Below, piece by piece: positions 1-14,900 of a DNA stretch of 64,000 bases. The number at the start of each line of letters is the position of its first letter. The first letter of the stretch is position 1. Source of the DNA: Alitta virens (lineage: Eukaryota > Annelida > Polychaeta > Phyllodocida > Nereididae). Location: the NCBI GenBank assembly GCA_932294295.1, contig OW028574.1:8814215-8878214 (forward strand). The letters run 5' to 3'. A model generated the notes under the pieces. The model searched no databases. It had not been told where the DNA came from and saw nothing but the letters and a program-made list of their open reading frames with translations. The position numbers and the translations under genes were made by a program.

Positions 1-486
1 TGTTCTGTGATTTCTACTTTCAATGGGAGCATATCCCACAACCTCTCATAAAGAAACTCAAAGAATGGATACAAACTAGGAGAATACCCACAATGATTTG
101 CTTGAGGTCATCTTTGCGTTGTATTGATATCAATTCAAAAGATATATTTCTATTATAATTTTTCCCGTGAAAGTCCATCAGTATGATCTTTTTTATAATT
201 TTTTCTGATCTTCATCTCACTCATCTCACCCTCATAAGTTTTCAGGTAACTGGTGGCCTATAAATAACTTCAGCTATAACTTTGAATTAAGTTCTGAGAC
301 CACTAGTCATGTTACAATAAAGAATCATATTACTCAAAGAAAAAAAAAGAAAAAAGTCTGTCTGACTTTGGTTAATAGTTTATTGGCCCTCTGTGGCTAA
401 CCAATAATATTAGTGTTGATGACGACTATATATGTTTTTATTTTTTTATGACACATGTATCTTTTTGATGCCCTGCGGTCAATAAA

Positions 487-533
<47 letters not shown>

Positions 534-741
534 ATTATTATTTTTTTTTTTATATTATTAGTTCATTACCTGGTGCTGTATATAGTTATTTATGTTTTTA
601 TTATAGCGTTTTAGAAAAATTTCATGCCTTTATTTTATTATATTTTCTTTATTTATATGTATATATTATTATTTTCTTCTCTTCCTTTGCTTTATTTTTT
701 ATGACACATGTATCTGCACTGATATTGCGTTGTCAATAAAA

Positions 742-804
<63 letters not shown>

Positions 805-2259
805 CTTAATATGACATACCATTACCAGGTAATTGATAATTCTGACATCTATTAAGGAAATATAAAGATTTAAGCAGAGTGCCCCCATTAGTGTCACTTA
901 TCTTGATTCCAGTGGCCATTTGTGATGATGCCACGCGCCCTGGGCAGCGAATTCTTGGCTTTGATGACCACCTCGTAATCAGATTGGCCTCAGCATAGCA
1001 GCCTGCCAGCGGCTTCATTGACCGGCGCCTGGCAACTGCTGGGGATACAGAGGCAAGGGATGCGGCGAAAGATGCTTATTATGACAAGAGGGAGTAACAG
1101 GTACACTGCGTCACTGACAAGCTCAACAAAAGGTGAGTTTTATGAGAGATTGGTTTTGTGATTGTACTAACAGAGCATTACCATTCTGTAATTGCTTTTC
1201 ATATCCCCCATGGAGTGCTTTATACGTGTGCTATTATTATCATTATGTATACCATATTGTAGAATAGGTTGTTTTTTTAGATTAGTTCCATACTTGTACT
1301 TTCCAAAGTGTATATTATTATTCCTAATAGGTCGTACAGAAGCTTCGGCTTGGGTCATATATTTTGAATTGTACTTTGAATGTGACACCGTGATTTAAAA
1401 GGACTTTAAATACAATTTTACTACTACTACTGTGTGAATGCTACAGCAGCTATGCATGAAAGTGTTGCTAGATTACACTATGGACCTCCAAGCATTAGTG
1501 GTGTCAGCAATAGCTCTTTAAAAATGTGTCATTGAGCATTGATATTTTAGTAGATACGATCAAATCACTCTACTCACAATTGGAAATTTTATTAACGAGT
1601 GAAATGTGTGACATAAATTTGTAGTTCTATGAGTTAGTGAAATAGATATAATGATGCTTTCTTCAGGAGTCGATCAAATTAGCAAGTTAAATGTAAATAG
1701 ATATATACATGAATTCCCATGATGCTCCACATCACGCGGTCACTTCGGTAAACTTGCTGGTAAGAAGGTCGTTCGTAAATTACCTTTAGTACACCATTAG
1801 TTTAAGTTAATACGATTTGTAATTACAAGAAAATATAGCACATCGTGTAGTCATTGTACATGGTGGATCTCTATATCCAAACCTCAAGACAACCAACAAA
1901 ATAAATATTACAGCAACAATTTTCCAACGAAGTATTAACCTTAAATGCCATGGAATCTGCCTGATAGAACTATCAAAAAACATAATACTATGATGGTGGG
2001 ATAAAAGTACCAAATTCCTTTGATAGGTGTTAGCTTACTTCAGAAAATGATGCCACAATAGAGATGAAAGAGCCTTAAACATTCATCGATGGAGGAAGCA
2101 GGAATAACTTACAAATTGATAGAGTTGAGAGGTAATAAAAAAGGACCAGAATAAAACCAATCTTGTTGAGACGTGTTTCAGTCATTCTATAACCTGTTAG
2201 GTGCATCGTTTTGTGTTTTATCTAGATTTTTATTTTCGTTTTCTTTCTTTCGTGTACAG
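1..2259. other. Intergenic sequence, mostly simple repeats
   Basis: I found no supportable exon here. It holds two long AT-dinucleotide runs (about 491-528 and 745-802). Each is preceded by a similar stretch with a TATGACACATGTATC core and a CAATAAAA hexamer (about 442-490 and 695-744), which looks like two LINE-type 3' tails followed by microsatellites. A member of a dispersed repeat pair occupies 1210-1430. The small open frames here are AT-rich and show no protein family signature. Confidence 0.6.
1210..1430 (+). repeat. Dispersed repeat, copy 1 of 2
   Basis: This ~220 bp stretch is about 85% identical by eye to 6339-6547. Shared blocks include TTAGTTCCATACTT, a GTCGTACAGAAGCTTCGGCT core, and a TGTGACACCGTGATTTAAAA block followed by an (ACT)n-like end. 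The tri-nucleotide tail and matching polarity suggest the 3' end of a non-LTR retrotransposon, but no coding part is present. Family unknown. Confidence 0.6.
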
Positions 2260-2352
2260 TGCTGTAGCCAGATTGCCGGGGGCGGGGGCAGAGGGGCCAT
2301 GAAGACTGATGTGACAAAGAACAGCCCTCTCTCTGCCTCCCCATCCTCATCT

Positions 2353-2387
<35 letters not shown>

Positions 2388-5300
2388 CTCTTATGCAACA
2401 TTACATCATCAACAGATGATCATGAGGAAGAGTCGGTTGCCCGTCCCCAGGGCTGCAGGGCCGAGTCACAGGAAAAACCTCAGAAAAGTAAGTTGGATCT
2501 GATTGATTGATTTATTGGTTGATTGATTGATTGATTGATTAGGTCATCACTATGACGATGGACGTTTTTGATCTTAATATTGATGTGGCCTACTAGTCAG
2601 GTAAATTTAAACTTTTGAAGACATCACTTCATCATTACACTTGCCCTGGAACTCATGGCTTTTAAACTGCTTACATGTCCTTATTTCCTGAATGCTACTG
2701 ATCTGCTTCGTTAGCATATACCACTGGCTGTATAGGCAGACGTAATGAAGGAATGATAGGGCTTTTTTGTTATACATTTACCCTATTGGTGGGGTCGGTT
2801 ACTTGCTTATTAGCATAGCCACTAAGTCCAGGGAACCACCATTCTAACGTCTCATGTGAGATGTCACTCATGCATGAAGAGCGTCTGGGCTGGGAATCTA
2901 ACTCAAGACCTTAGGCAGTGTTGTTTAGGCCAAGACCACCAGGCCACTCAGCTGCTGTGTCACTATGGAAACACAATTAGAGATTTCTCTTGACCATAAG
3001 ATGCTGAAAAGGTTCCCTGGTGGCATTGTGAGATATTGTCCATACAGAACATAAATGAACTAACATAATATCTTGGGAGCATGAAATTCACATCCAAAAT
3101 AAACCACAACAAAATAGCATCATTTGTGTCATATAATGCAGTCCTCTGTAGTGGTAACTTATATGAATGTGTTGTATGTCATATTAACCAAATTAAGTGA
3201 ATTGACCCATTATTAAGCAACTTAGATAGATAGATAGATAGATAGATATGGGAAGTGCAGCCCTCTAAGGCAAGTTCTTGCTGCTATCGAGGGTTGATTG
3301 ATGAGGTGAGAGAGAGAAAGGAAGAGTCCACCCATGTTACACATTTACCCCATGAGTGTGATCTTTTACTTGCCTCAGCATAGACACCGAGTACAAGGGA
3401 CTGCCAATTTAACGTCTCATCCGAACGACACCCAGCTGGGATGTAGCTCACGAAGAGTGCGCGGGCCAGGGATCGAACCTGGGACCTTCAGCAGAACTGG
3501 CCAATCTGGAATTGGCGGAGGCCTTAACCATTAGGCCACCTAGCTACCACAACTTATTAAGCGTATACTTTGGCATGGAACCCGTATAATGATCCTGACT
3601 CAGACTTTGCTTATCCTTATGCACCACTACAAACAAACCTTGACTGAATAACAAAACAATAAGAATCAATGTACTACAGGTGAGAATTTAGAAGGACAAG
3701 TCATAAAATGTGGCTTTTCTACCTGTTACATAAACTTGCCATCCCCACCGAGTACTGTTTCAAGTCAAGACATGCAACTGGCAGAATAAAATTCAACTTT
3801 AATTGCTTGTTTCTGCTGTGCTGCCAAAATGTTCATAAGGCATGTCATGCATTCAGGTATAGAAGGTGTTGCAAGTCAAATATATTAGGCCGACTTAATT
3901 GTTGGATGTCATTACCTGGAATCATAACAATGAGCTTGCAATAGGTGGGATCATGCAGGGATATAATAACCCATCATCAAAATACACATCATGCAATTAT
4001 TAATTCATATGTTGACTTGGAATGTCATGTCTGTAGAAGTACAGTCAGACCTCGTTCAGATAGATAGAGACAGATAGAGAGACAGATAGAGAGACGGATA
4101 GAGAGACAGATAGAGAGACAGATAGTGAGACATGCAGATAGAGAGACAGATAGTGAGACAGATAGAGAGACAGATAGTGAGACAGATAGAGAGACAGATA
4201 GTGAGACATGCAGATAGAGAGACAGATAGTGAGACAGATAGAGAGACAGATAGTGAGACATGCAGATAGAGAGACAGATAGTGAGACAGATAGAGAGACA
4301 GATAGTGAGACAGATAGAGAGACAGATATTGAGACATGCAGATAGAGAGACAGATAGTGAGACAGATAGAGAGACAGATAGTGAGCCATGCAGATAGAGA
4401 GACAGATAGTGAGACAGATAGAGAGACAGATAGTGAGACAGATAGAGACAGATAGAGAGACAGATAGAGACAGAGAGACAGATAGAGAGACGGATAGAGA
4501 GACAGATAGTGAGACAGATAGAGAGACAGATAGAGAGACAGATATAGATATGGAAAGTGCAGCTCTCTAATAAGACAAGTTCTTGCCGCTATCGAGGGTT
4601 GATTGATGAGGTGAGAGAGGGGAGCAGTCCGTTCAGATAGATAGAGACAGATAGAGAGACAGATAGAGAGACGGATAGAGAGACAGATAGAGAGACAGAT
4701 AGTGAGACATGCAGATAGAGAGACAGATAGTGAGACAGATAGAGAGACAGATAGTGAGACATGCAGATAGAGAGACAGATAGTGAGACAGATAGAGAGAC
4801 AGATAGTGAGACATGCAGATAGAGAGACAGATAGTGAGACAGATAGAGAGACAGATAGTGAGACAGATAGTGAGACATGCAGATAGAGAGACAGATAGTG
4901 AGACAGATAGAGACAGATAGAGAGACAGATAGAGACAGAGAGACAGATAGAGAGACGGATAGAGAGACAGATAGTGAGACAGATAGAGAGACAGATAGAG
5001 AGACAGATATAGATATGGAAACTGCAGCTCTCTAATAAGACAAGTTCTTGCCGCTATCGAGGGTTGATTGATGAGGTGAGAGAGGGGAGCAGTCCAACCA
5101 TTTTACTCATTTACCCCATGGGTGGGCTCTTTTACTTGCCTCAGCATAGACACGTTTGCATCTAACGATTTCCTGGAACGGACCTTGTGCCAAATCTTGC
5201 ACAATTTACCTGTCGACCACCTCACTTCAATGAACAAGTCTTAGTCAGAGCTACTTCGATATAATGAGGTCATTTGACAGACCACATAGTTTATAAGAAT

Positions 5301-8300
5301 TGGGTCAAATTACATATGTTAAAATTCATTCAATTATAATGTACATATGAACAAGTGTGGGGCCATTAAGCATTCATTAACATAATATGTATAATTACTT
5401 GACATCCAATAATCATGAAGAACCAATGCCTAGGCCTGTGAAGTATAAGCATAATACTAATAACCCCTTTTTAAACTTTTGTAAATGTTTTTTCACGTAT
5501 ATTTAAATGAAATTTTTACTTGTCTTCTGTGTTTTAGGGGACGCATCGTTTCCGGCGCTTGGTTGCCTTGGTGATCAAGATAAGGAGACTTTTTGACCGG
5601 TAGGTGTCTCTCTTTATGCAAATGAGCTATCTCATTACCCCCATTACAACTTGATAGGAGCATAACAAGTGTAATTTTTGGGGGAATTAGTTTTACAACT
5701 GATATGGCTTACCCGTGTTTTATCTGAAATGACTTCATAAGGTCTCACTTCCTTGGTACTGAACACAATTGCATTGTTTATTATTTTCTAGAATTTCGCC
5801 TCGTTTTCACCTCACACAATGGCCTCTCATTGTCTCTTTTTTCTGGCCTTTGTTATTGGGATTCTTGTTCACACCCTGCTATTCATTCTTGATGTTTGAA
5901 TGTTTAAACTTCACCTAGGTAAATAATGACCTTGCTAGTTTTTCAATGCCTTCCACAAAGGATGATTTTTTGCCAGACAGACTCTTGGCCAGAATGTGAA
6001 TGATCCGCCAGAAATGACACGATCTCGCATAAAATAAACCAAATTAGCTGACGGCCACTTTAAAAGATTTTCCTCCAGCAAAATAAAAGATATTGTAAGA
6101 TAAAAATCATGTGATGTCATCCCGCTTAAACTTTCAAACAAAACGCGTCCATGTGCAGAAATGCATTTATGAAGAAACCTAGACCAACACACATAAATTA
6201 TGTATGCTCTCAAAATAATACGAATATAAATTTTTTATAACTGTAGATGTGACAGACTAATCTTGTCAAAAGTTGTGCATTGAAATATTTAAGAATCACT
6301 TGTGCAATTTTATTTCCTCTAAGGTGCTGAATTGTACGATGGAGTGCTTTATATGTGTGCTACTATTATATATACTATATTGTAGAATAGATTTGTTTTA
6401 TAGATTAGTTCCATACTTATACTTTCCAAACTGTATATTACTGTGCCTAATAGGTCGTACAGAAGCTTCGGCTTGGGTCATATATTTTGTATTGTACATT
6501 GAATGTGACACCGTGATTTAAAACAACTTTAAATACAATTTTACTACCTAAAATTCTGCCTGTCTGCACTACTGTGATTACAAATGTCTATTATATATAC
6601 CATAAAATATAAATTATTAATTAATTTGTTTAATATTGTGGCATTGTGATAAGCTTTAGGTGAGGGAATTTCCTGGGCCAGGATCCTGTATTATTACTAA
6701 GATATTACAACGCCATTATAACGACTGTTACGCAATCCTTGCATAATACCCAAAGTATTCGAAGGGTCAATGTACCAGGGTACACCTCTCAAGGGCCTGG
6801 TGGCGTGATGAGGAGAATGAATCAGGGCACTCTCATCAGCAGCCGCATCACTAATTGATGAAGGGCAGCCTCTTAACACTGCTTCAGCTTCTATTGTTTC
6901 CATAGGTGATATACATTGCCAACAAAGAGAGGTGATATACGTACCAACTGAATAGCATACATTGTCATATCGCAGCTGGGTGGTCTAGTGTACAGTTAGT
7001 TTCATTAAAAACGGCCTGTCAAATTAAACTTAGACAAAGCTAGACAACTTCTGCTATACGATGCTACCTGTCACTAAACGGAACTGTCTGGCTATAGCTG
7101 GCTACTCAAAGCTGGATCTAAAAGTACATGCAAATATACATTTATGATATCCTAGATAAATTTCTTACATTTGCGAAGGTTAATATTTTTCCAGAGGTGG
7201 TAGGTGTAAGCCAGCTATAAGGGGTAGACGGAAGCGGCTGGCTTTAGCCAGTTATAGCTACAGCCAGGAATAGGTTGCTACAGCTGTTTAGAGTCAACCA
7301 TATTTTATGAAACTAACTGTATGCAGTGTTTTCTACCAATCCAGAAGAGGGTTCGGAGTTCGATCCCTGGCCCAGCTAAATCCTAAGTTGTTCTCATGAG
7401 GTGAAAGATTAGCATCCCCTTGTATACTTGTTATCTATGCCAAGGCAAATGAAAAACCCCACCCATTGGTGCTTGTAACACAATGAAGACAAATCTTATT
7501 ACAGATCTCATCTTTACGTCTGCCATTAAACTCAGCCACACACAAGTTAACTATAACCTCAGACGATTAATGCTAATTAAAACACAAAATTGTTTTCAAC
7601 AAATGGTTGATGATCTCTCATTGCATAATGAGAATTATGATCATAGTCTGACAAAACATCTTCACATTACCAATGCTGCCGCCATGTTCATTCATTGTAT
7701 TTAGATTTTGCATGCAGTCTCACTAAAGAACAAACAACTGGCATTGTCTCCTAATAAAATCATTAAACGACCCCACAAAAGGTACTCCTTTATTACCATA
7801 CAACGTATACTTGGTTACATCCCGATTGCCGGTGTTGTGTCACCAACTTGCAATGACCTCAAAAATATATTTTGTATATCAAACATCTATGTCATGACAC
7901 TAAGAACATAAAATATCCACTGGCGGATCCGAGCCCGGCCTCTGGGGGGGGGGGGGGGGGGGGGGGGCATTAGCATGACTATTAAGGTGCCTCTGGGTCA
8001 CTATGTCATGGGCCACATTAGAAATTGAGGCTGGTAACCCCCCCCCCCCCCCCCCCCCAGGATCTGCCAGTGAAAATATCAAGATATATTATATTCGAAG
8101 CTATTTTGATGAAAAATATCACTACATGGCCAAATGTGCTACGTGCGTTTTCCATGCGTTTGGATAAATGCATGGAAAACACATGGTTTTCACCTCATTT
8201 TAATTCGGCAAAAACCATGCGTTTTCCATGCATTTATCCTTCTCATTTGGCAATGTACAGTCATCGTAAATTTGTGAATAAATAATGCAAGTGTAACCCG

Positions 8301-8911
8301 TGGGCATATGCATTCACTTTTTTTCTGCATGGCAGCTTCTGTTGTCATAACTTGTCAAAATTTTTCTTTCCAAATATTTCTTATGACACCCGAAACCAAC
8401 AAGAGTTCAAGATGGCCCCTGATAAGAAATTTCTGCCCCAAAAAGTTCATGAGATGCTCCCCAAACTCTGCTTAACTACACTGCAACTGGGCCTAAGGAC
8501 AACTCCTTCCGTTGCCGGCCCGGTTAAAAAGGATGCATTTTATGTCTTGCTGGAAGCGGGTCACAAATTTACTCCAACTTCAAAGAAAAGGGGTGTGAAA
8601 ACACTTATGAGGGGTCAAGAGAAGGTTGTAAATAACTGTAATGTGCGCTGTTAAAAAAAAGGTGCACCGTTAAAAAAGTTGAGGAAAAAAAAAAAAGATT
8701 TAAAAAGTGTCATCCGCAAGGGTAGGTAAAAATAGTCTGTCAACTATCAGCACATAAAACTGTTTACAAATACAGGCAACGATGTACTTGCAGTTAACTT
8801 CTTACCATATTATCACTTAGATTTGCTCGAAATTGATGAACAGCTTAAATGTAACACTTTAATACACACAGTAGACGCAGAAGTCAGAGGTTAACAAAAT
8901 GGCTGATTAAA

Positions 8912-8951
<40 letters not shown>

Positions 8952-11900
8952 CTAATTTCCACTATGTACAGTATTTACACCTGATATTTCTTGCAACTGC
9001 ATGTCACTGATACCAAGCATGGCAAGTGTTGTTGTTTGGGCCTCTTCCAACCCTCCTGTGAGTTCCAAGCTGTAAACTTCGTGTGGGCTGTTAATTAATC
9101 AAATTCTCTCGACTGACCCATGTCCGCCAGAGGGCCTATCTCCAGGCAAAGTGGACCTCACAAATACTAACGCCTGACACCTTTCATTTGGCAGTTCATT
9201 TCGTTCTCATGATTAGACTACATGAACAGGCTTTAGCAATTTGGCAACTGAGACCAAACATGACCATTTAGTGACAAATGTTCACTTACAACAAGTTCAA
9301 TGACCAGTTATTTGGCATTGGCATGTGTTAAGGGACTATTGTTAGTATTCAAAGCTGTACGAACCAGTAGGGTTAAAAAATACCGGATCACCTGCAGAAA
9401 ACAAGAATGTCATGGATGCTATACCATCTCCCCTAAGGAATTACCTTTATATAGGCCCATCATGGAAAGAATATACAAACACATCATTTGGATAATATAA
9501 CATAATGAATTTTATTATATCTAACAAATTAAAATTAGTTAAAGAAACGTCAAAATAATATAGTTAACCATTTCTAAACTAAACTCCAGGGGACTTCATG
9601 TGAACCCAGGATTCCCACTGGTCATCATCCTTTGGATATGATCATCCCAAATCTCCCAGTGGGAGGATGCCCATCGGCTCAAGGCATTCTCTCAACCAAC
9701 AGGATATCCTCCACTAGAGTTCAGTTTCCAAGTCTATGAACTCTTCCGCTGTAAAATTCCACTCTTGTTCCTGAGCATGTCGAGGTATACAGTCAAAACT
9801 GTTTTATAATAAATACTTGGGACTACCAAAAAGTCTCGTCTTTGTTATAATTGGGTTTTGTTGTACGAGGGTCTGGTGTAAAAGATAGGTCAAAATCCAT
9901 ACTTTGTTATCATTGACCTGCTCCAAAATACCAGCAAAACTTATGAATTCAATATCGTCCTAGTCAGTCTCTGCGCTCCTCATCACAAGGCAATTCTCCT
10001 CCAACTCCACCAGGGGCACTTGCAAGCCCTGTGGAGACTCCTGTTTGAGGCAGCATTTGGTAAAACTGATAAGGAATATCACACAAAGGGCAAATACGGA
10101 GATTGTGCCTTCAAAGCCTGTGCCCCTAAACTGTGGTATGTCCTGCCTGAGACTATCAAATGTGCCACAGATATCAACAATTTTAAGAGAGCACTATTTA
10201 TCCCATTATTTTAGACTCTTTTTTAATTTTTAACCAATAATACAATTTTATTTTATTATTTTATTGTTCAATTAATTCTTTTCTATTATTTTATCATCTG
10301 TAAAGCTCCTAGAGAGATTTTAGATATTTCGATGAGGTGCTATATAAATATACATTATTATGTTATTATTATTCATTGTAATAAAGCGGTACTGTAAAGG
10401 ATGGTATTAACGACAGGGCAGGTATTATAGTCACTTACATAAGAATGTAAAAAAAAATTTTAGCAAACTAATTTAAGTGTCGATAATACCCGTCCTGCCA
10501 AAAATACCATCCTTGACGGTATGACTATTTGATTTTGCTTGAAGAATACATATACACCTCCCCATGAGAACAGTGGAAAGCAGAGCATGAAATGAAAGCC
10601 GAATAATCTGTAACATTAGCCATTGCTCATGGCAAATTCCTTATCTTTTTGCATTGAGATCTCCAATAAGATAAGTCCGCCTGAAATCCTATACACCCAG
10701 CAGGCAGACACAAGGTGGTAATAATGTTTACGACGTTTGATTGCAATCAAATCATCTTCATTAGACACCAAAACCAACTTGACATATCCTTTAAAAAGAT
10801 ACTCACAGATAAGCAGAAATCTGAAATGTAAAAAGAGAAGCTTATCTTTGGATTCAAGGTTTTCTCATATCTCTGATTGCACATCATGTATTTTTACAAC
10901 CCAGGAAAGACATAAAAATTATGGTGGTCCCATTGCAAGTAGAATGAACCCGGTTAATAACGAGTTAATTTGACTAGGGTATATCTCTTTGTAGGAAGTT
11001 CACAACTTATAAAAAATTTAAAAAGTTAAACAGTCACATAACGACATCAAAAGTCACAGCAAAACATTCATGCAGACCCTGCTGTAGGTGCAATGGGGAG
11101 AAAAATTAACAGAGCCTACAGGGGCACTACTACCGTGGTTAATGAAAAGACCACACATTGATTGATATACACAGATTATTATTTATTTATTCAAATATAT
11201 TCAAAAACAGGATAACAACATTCAGAAAAAAAGCCGTTTTTTAAGTTGGTCCTGTTACAAAAAACATAAAACTCATTGGACAGTTCTTCATTTACATAAC
11301 ATTGGCCGCCATATTAGGGTTTGTTTTGGACGAAAATAAGTGGACTTCACAGAATAGATGACATCATCAAACAATACTTATCTGCTACGGTTTCAGTGAC
11401 CTCTGGTGGTAATTTTCCTCCCCATAATACTTAGCTAATAACCTGACCTGTTATATGACATTCATTTGTTTTAAAAAGGTACAGTCTCTATAACAAATTC
11501 TAGCTTACTAATTAACATTTTTGGAATTTACTATCTTTCTGTAAAAATATCATTTCAGGCCAAGACAACCCAACCTGAGCCAGCAGGAAAACATTCTATT
11601 TTTCATGAACATAGCAACCGGAAGTGGGTCAGAGGAAGGTCAAGGTGACCCAAGGTCAGACACAAGGTCATCCAGTCGAGTTTCTGTGATCAGCCAAGCG
11701 TCCTACAAACCAATCAAAGAGGCAAGTCTAACTTTCATTGATACATTCAGAAATTCTTTGTAACACTACTTTAATGTATTTTACAATTTGGCAAATTTTA
11801 CCAAGGCCCTAAGGGTCAGAGACATTACAGATGAAAAGAATTATTTAGTCTGCTTTTTCTAAAATTCCGAGAGTAGCCTAGTGGTTAAGTGATAGTCAGC

Positions 11901-14900
11901 TTTATTGGAAGTCACGAGTTCGATTCCTCAAGTTGACCTCAACAGGCTTAATTTATGATGAAATAACTTAAGACGGACAGTAGACCCTACCTACAGGGTA
12001 CATGTCTTACATAGTTGGTTGCCACTGCAGCATCTCATCATTACGTCTGTCACCCAAAGTCGCTATCTAAGGTGGCCAAATATGTAGTTCAGCATCACAG
12101 TTGGGTGGGGTGTTCGACTTACCTCAGCATAGGCACTTATTTTGAAGTACTACAATAACTACAAAGTCTGACAATTTGGGAATTACAGTGTTACGTTGAG
12201 ACTAATAAATTAATCTTAGAACTGGAGAAATTATCCAATAAACAATTATAGCCATATTGCCAAATAAACCCAAGGCTAAAAACAATAACATGCATCTTAC
12301 TTGATTGGTAACCATGGCAACCATGCTGATAATTTGGAATAAGGCTAATTGCATTTGCAAGAAGGCCAAGCACAGGATTCACCTTGGTCTGAGAACAACT
12401 GATTGAAATATGGCGTTCTCTTCCTCAAGTTATCAATATCCACGCATGCCAATCACACACATCTGTCATTATCTCAATTTCATCAATTAAAATATAATAA
12501 CATTTTATGGGGTTGGGTCACAGAAAGTATCTGAAGGCAATGTCGAAATGTTTCATACTTATGTTTTATAATATATTTAAATACCGAAGAGAATCTTAAA
12601 CTATATATATTCTGACGTATACAAAGGTTCAAATTGTATATTCATAAATTATGGTTATAATAATAAAATTACATTTTTTTTCGGGCTTTTACTCCATCTT
12701 CTAGACATGTATCATAATATTGTAAGCATATAAAATTGGGACCAAAAGTTTGGTTAAAAGTGAGAAATAGGTGTGTTTGCTTGAAATACAGTGACTTCAT
12801 TATTCAAGTGCCCTATAAATTAGTATGTTTTAGCAAGCTCAAGGTAGACTTCCCTCCCAGTTCTTTGAATAACACCTTGCATAATTCAACTGCAGGTGTA
12901 ATAACGGTGAGGGCAGGTAAATAATATGGCCAGTGTTTTGATAACTGCTCCAGCCATACAAATAAATCAACGCCTCATTCATTGCCTGGGTCCTCCAGTG
13001 TGTATTTTTTCACGAGAGATCGCCACGGGTCAGCTGGCATTTATTATGGCCAGGAGCAAAATAACTGTATTATTGTGCGCCAAACTTGAAAAATGGGAAG
13101 AAAAAAACTAGATAGAAGCCCTAATTATATGACTGCTTCAACAAGAAAATTATTTATACTAGTCAGGAATTGAGAAGCCAACGAAAAACTAGATGATGAT
13201 CTTTTGGAATTTTGGAAAGTTTCCCTCCATTTTTGCAAGCATCCGTTTCGACGTCAAGTGGCAGAAAAATTTACGAGTGAAAAAATAAAGATTGCATTCA
13301 AAGAGAAATTAAACACATACCACACAACGAGGTTTATTTTGCCTCTCAGTATGACTTGAAAAATTGTGTTTGACTGCGAATATTTTCCAAGAGAAATGAA
13401 AGAAAATAAAAGTACAGTGTTGAGAAATGGAATGAAAACAAATATAATCTGTCTTTATATGTTTGTGGTGGGGTTAAGAATAAGAATATGAAAATAACAT
13501 TCCACTGTAATAACAGTCTCAATTTCACAGTTTTTTGCTAAAGATTAAGACAACACAATGGCTTTGTAAACTGAGTAAATAGAATGAAATGCTTTTCACC
13601 TGGCACCTGCAAAACATAATTGGCAAAAGTATGAAAGGGCTAACCATGCTGATGGAAGCATTTTTATTCATTTGAAGCAGTTAATCTCATCAGTTTACTG
13701 GTCTTAATGTTTTTTCAGTGGATTTTGTTTTGATTGCATTACGTAAGATAATATCTGTGTTGATTGAGAACAAATTTCCCTGCTCTTTGCAAACGACATG
13801 AAATGATCGTCTGCTCTTCGAAATCAAAGACGTTCCTTTTGACGTTGTGCGGGGACGTAAGACGCAACGTCACAACGTCAAGAGCAATGTAAGACGCACA
13901 TTATTGCGTAAGGCGATCATGAATTACAACGTTTTACTGTAACTTGAGCGACAGAAAATAACGGCGGGAATTCGTATCCTGAGGCAATGGCTAGTCCATC
14001 CCCAGACAATGCATCATCTTAAGTAGGATTGAAATAATATTCCCAAATGTGTTATGTCATTTTGGTAAAAAGTTATTCTACAAAATAAACCTGGTAGAGA
14101 TTTACAAATGCCTCAGGCGCTATAAACTTTGTTTTCAATCACTTTGGTGCGAGCAAAACACAAAAAGACAAACTTTAGGTTTGAAATTTTGGACAAATCA
14201 AAACTAACATTCTGAGAACTAAATAAACCCACAAATTTCAGGATATCGCTTAAAAATTGGTTTTAACTATAAAAGTGCCACAAAAGCACCTTCACGATCA
14301 AATACGCAACAACACTATGGGGTCAAAATCCCACTTTGGACTAAAACATATATTGCCTACTTTCTCGCCGCCAAACAAACACAACTTTAGGCTGGTAATT
14401 TTTAATCCGTCATATTTGCGCCACTTTCTTTAAGATCAAAGAATATTGTTTTTGAGACATCAAAGAATGCCCGCGTAGCCCTGTCGTCTGCTAATGACAT
14501 AACGCCCTGACAAATTACCCACAATGCCACGGGTCTCTCAAATATTTACATTTAAAAAACAATTCCACAGGGGCACGTCAACTGTTATCTTTTGTAAGAT
14601 GACCCCAATATATCATTCTCAATTTATGTAAACAATTTTTAGACAAAACAAACTTGTATATGAGTGACATTCTAGCTGAGTACTCAGGCCAGCTCTGCTG
14701 CAGGTCCTGGGTCCAAATCCTGACCCAGGTCAGGCACTCATTTTGGGGTGGAATCGAACTGCACGAGAGGTTTTTTAATTGCCTTGTAAAAAGCCTTATC
14801 ATCTCATCATTACATTTGCCTCTGGCAGAGCTAGTCATATATAAGCTAAGTATAAGCTTGCAACAAATATCTTACCTTAATAAAACAATACCACACAATC

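Noticed and set aside
4025..4878. Long minus-strand open frames rich in Ser, Leu and Tyr
   Set aside because: They are translations of the GATAGAGAGACA minisatellite, which has no stops in these frames; no start context, splice or family support.
8352..8654. 100-codon plus-strand frame
   Set aside because: No recognisable domain, no splice partner in phase with neighbouring exons, and a low-complexity end; treated as intronic chance frame.
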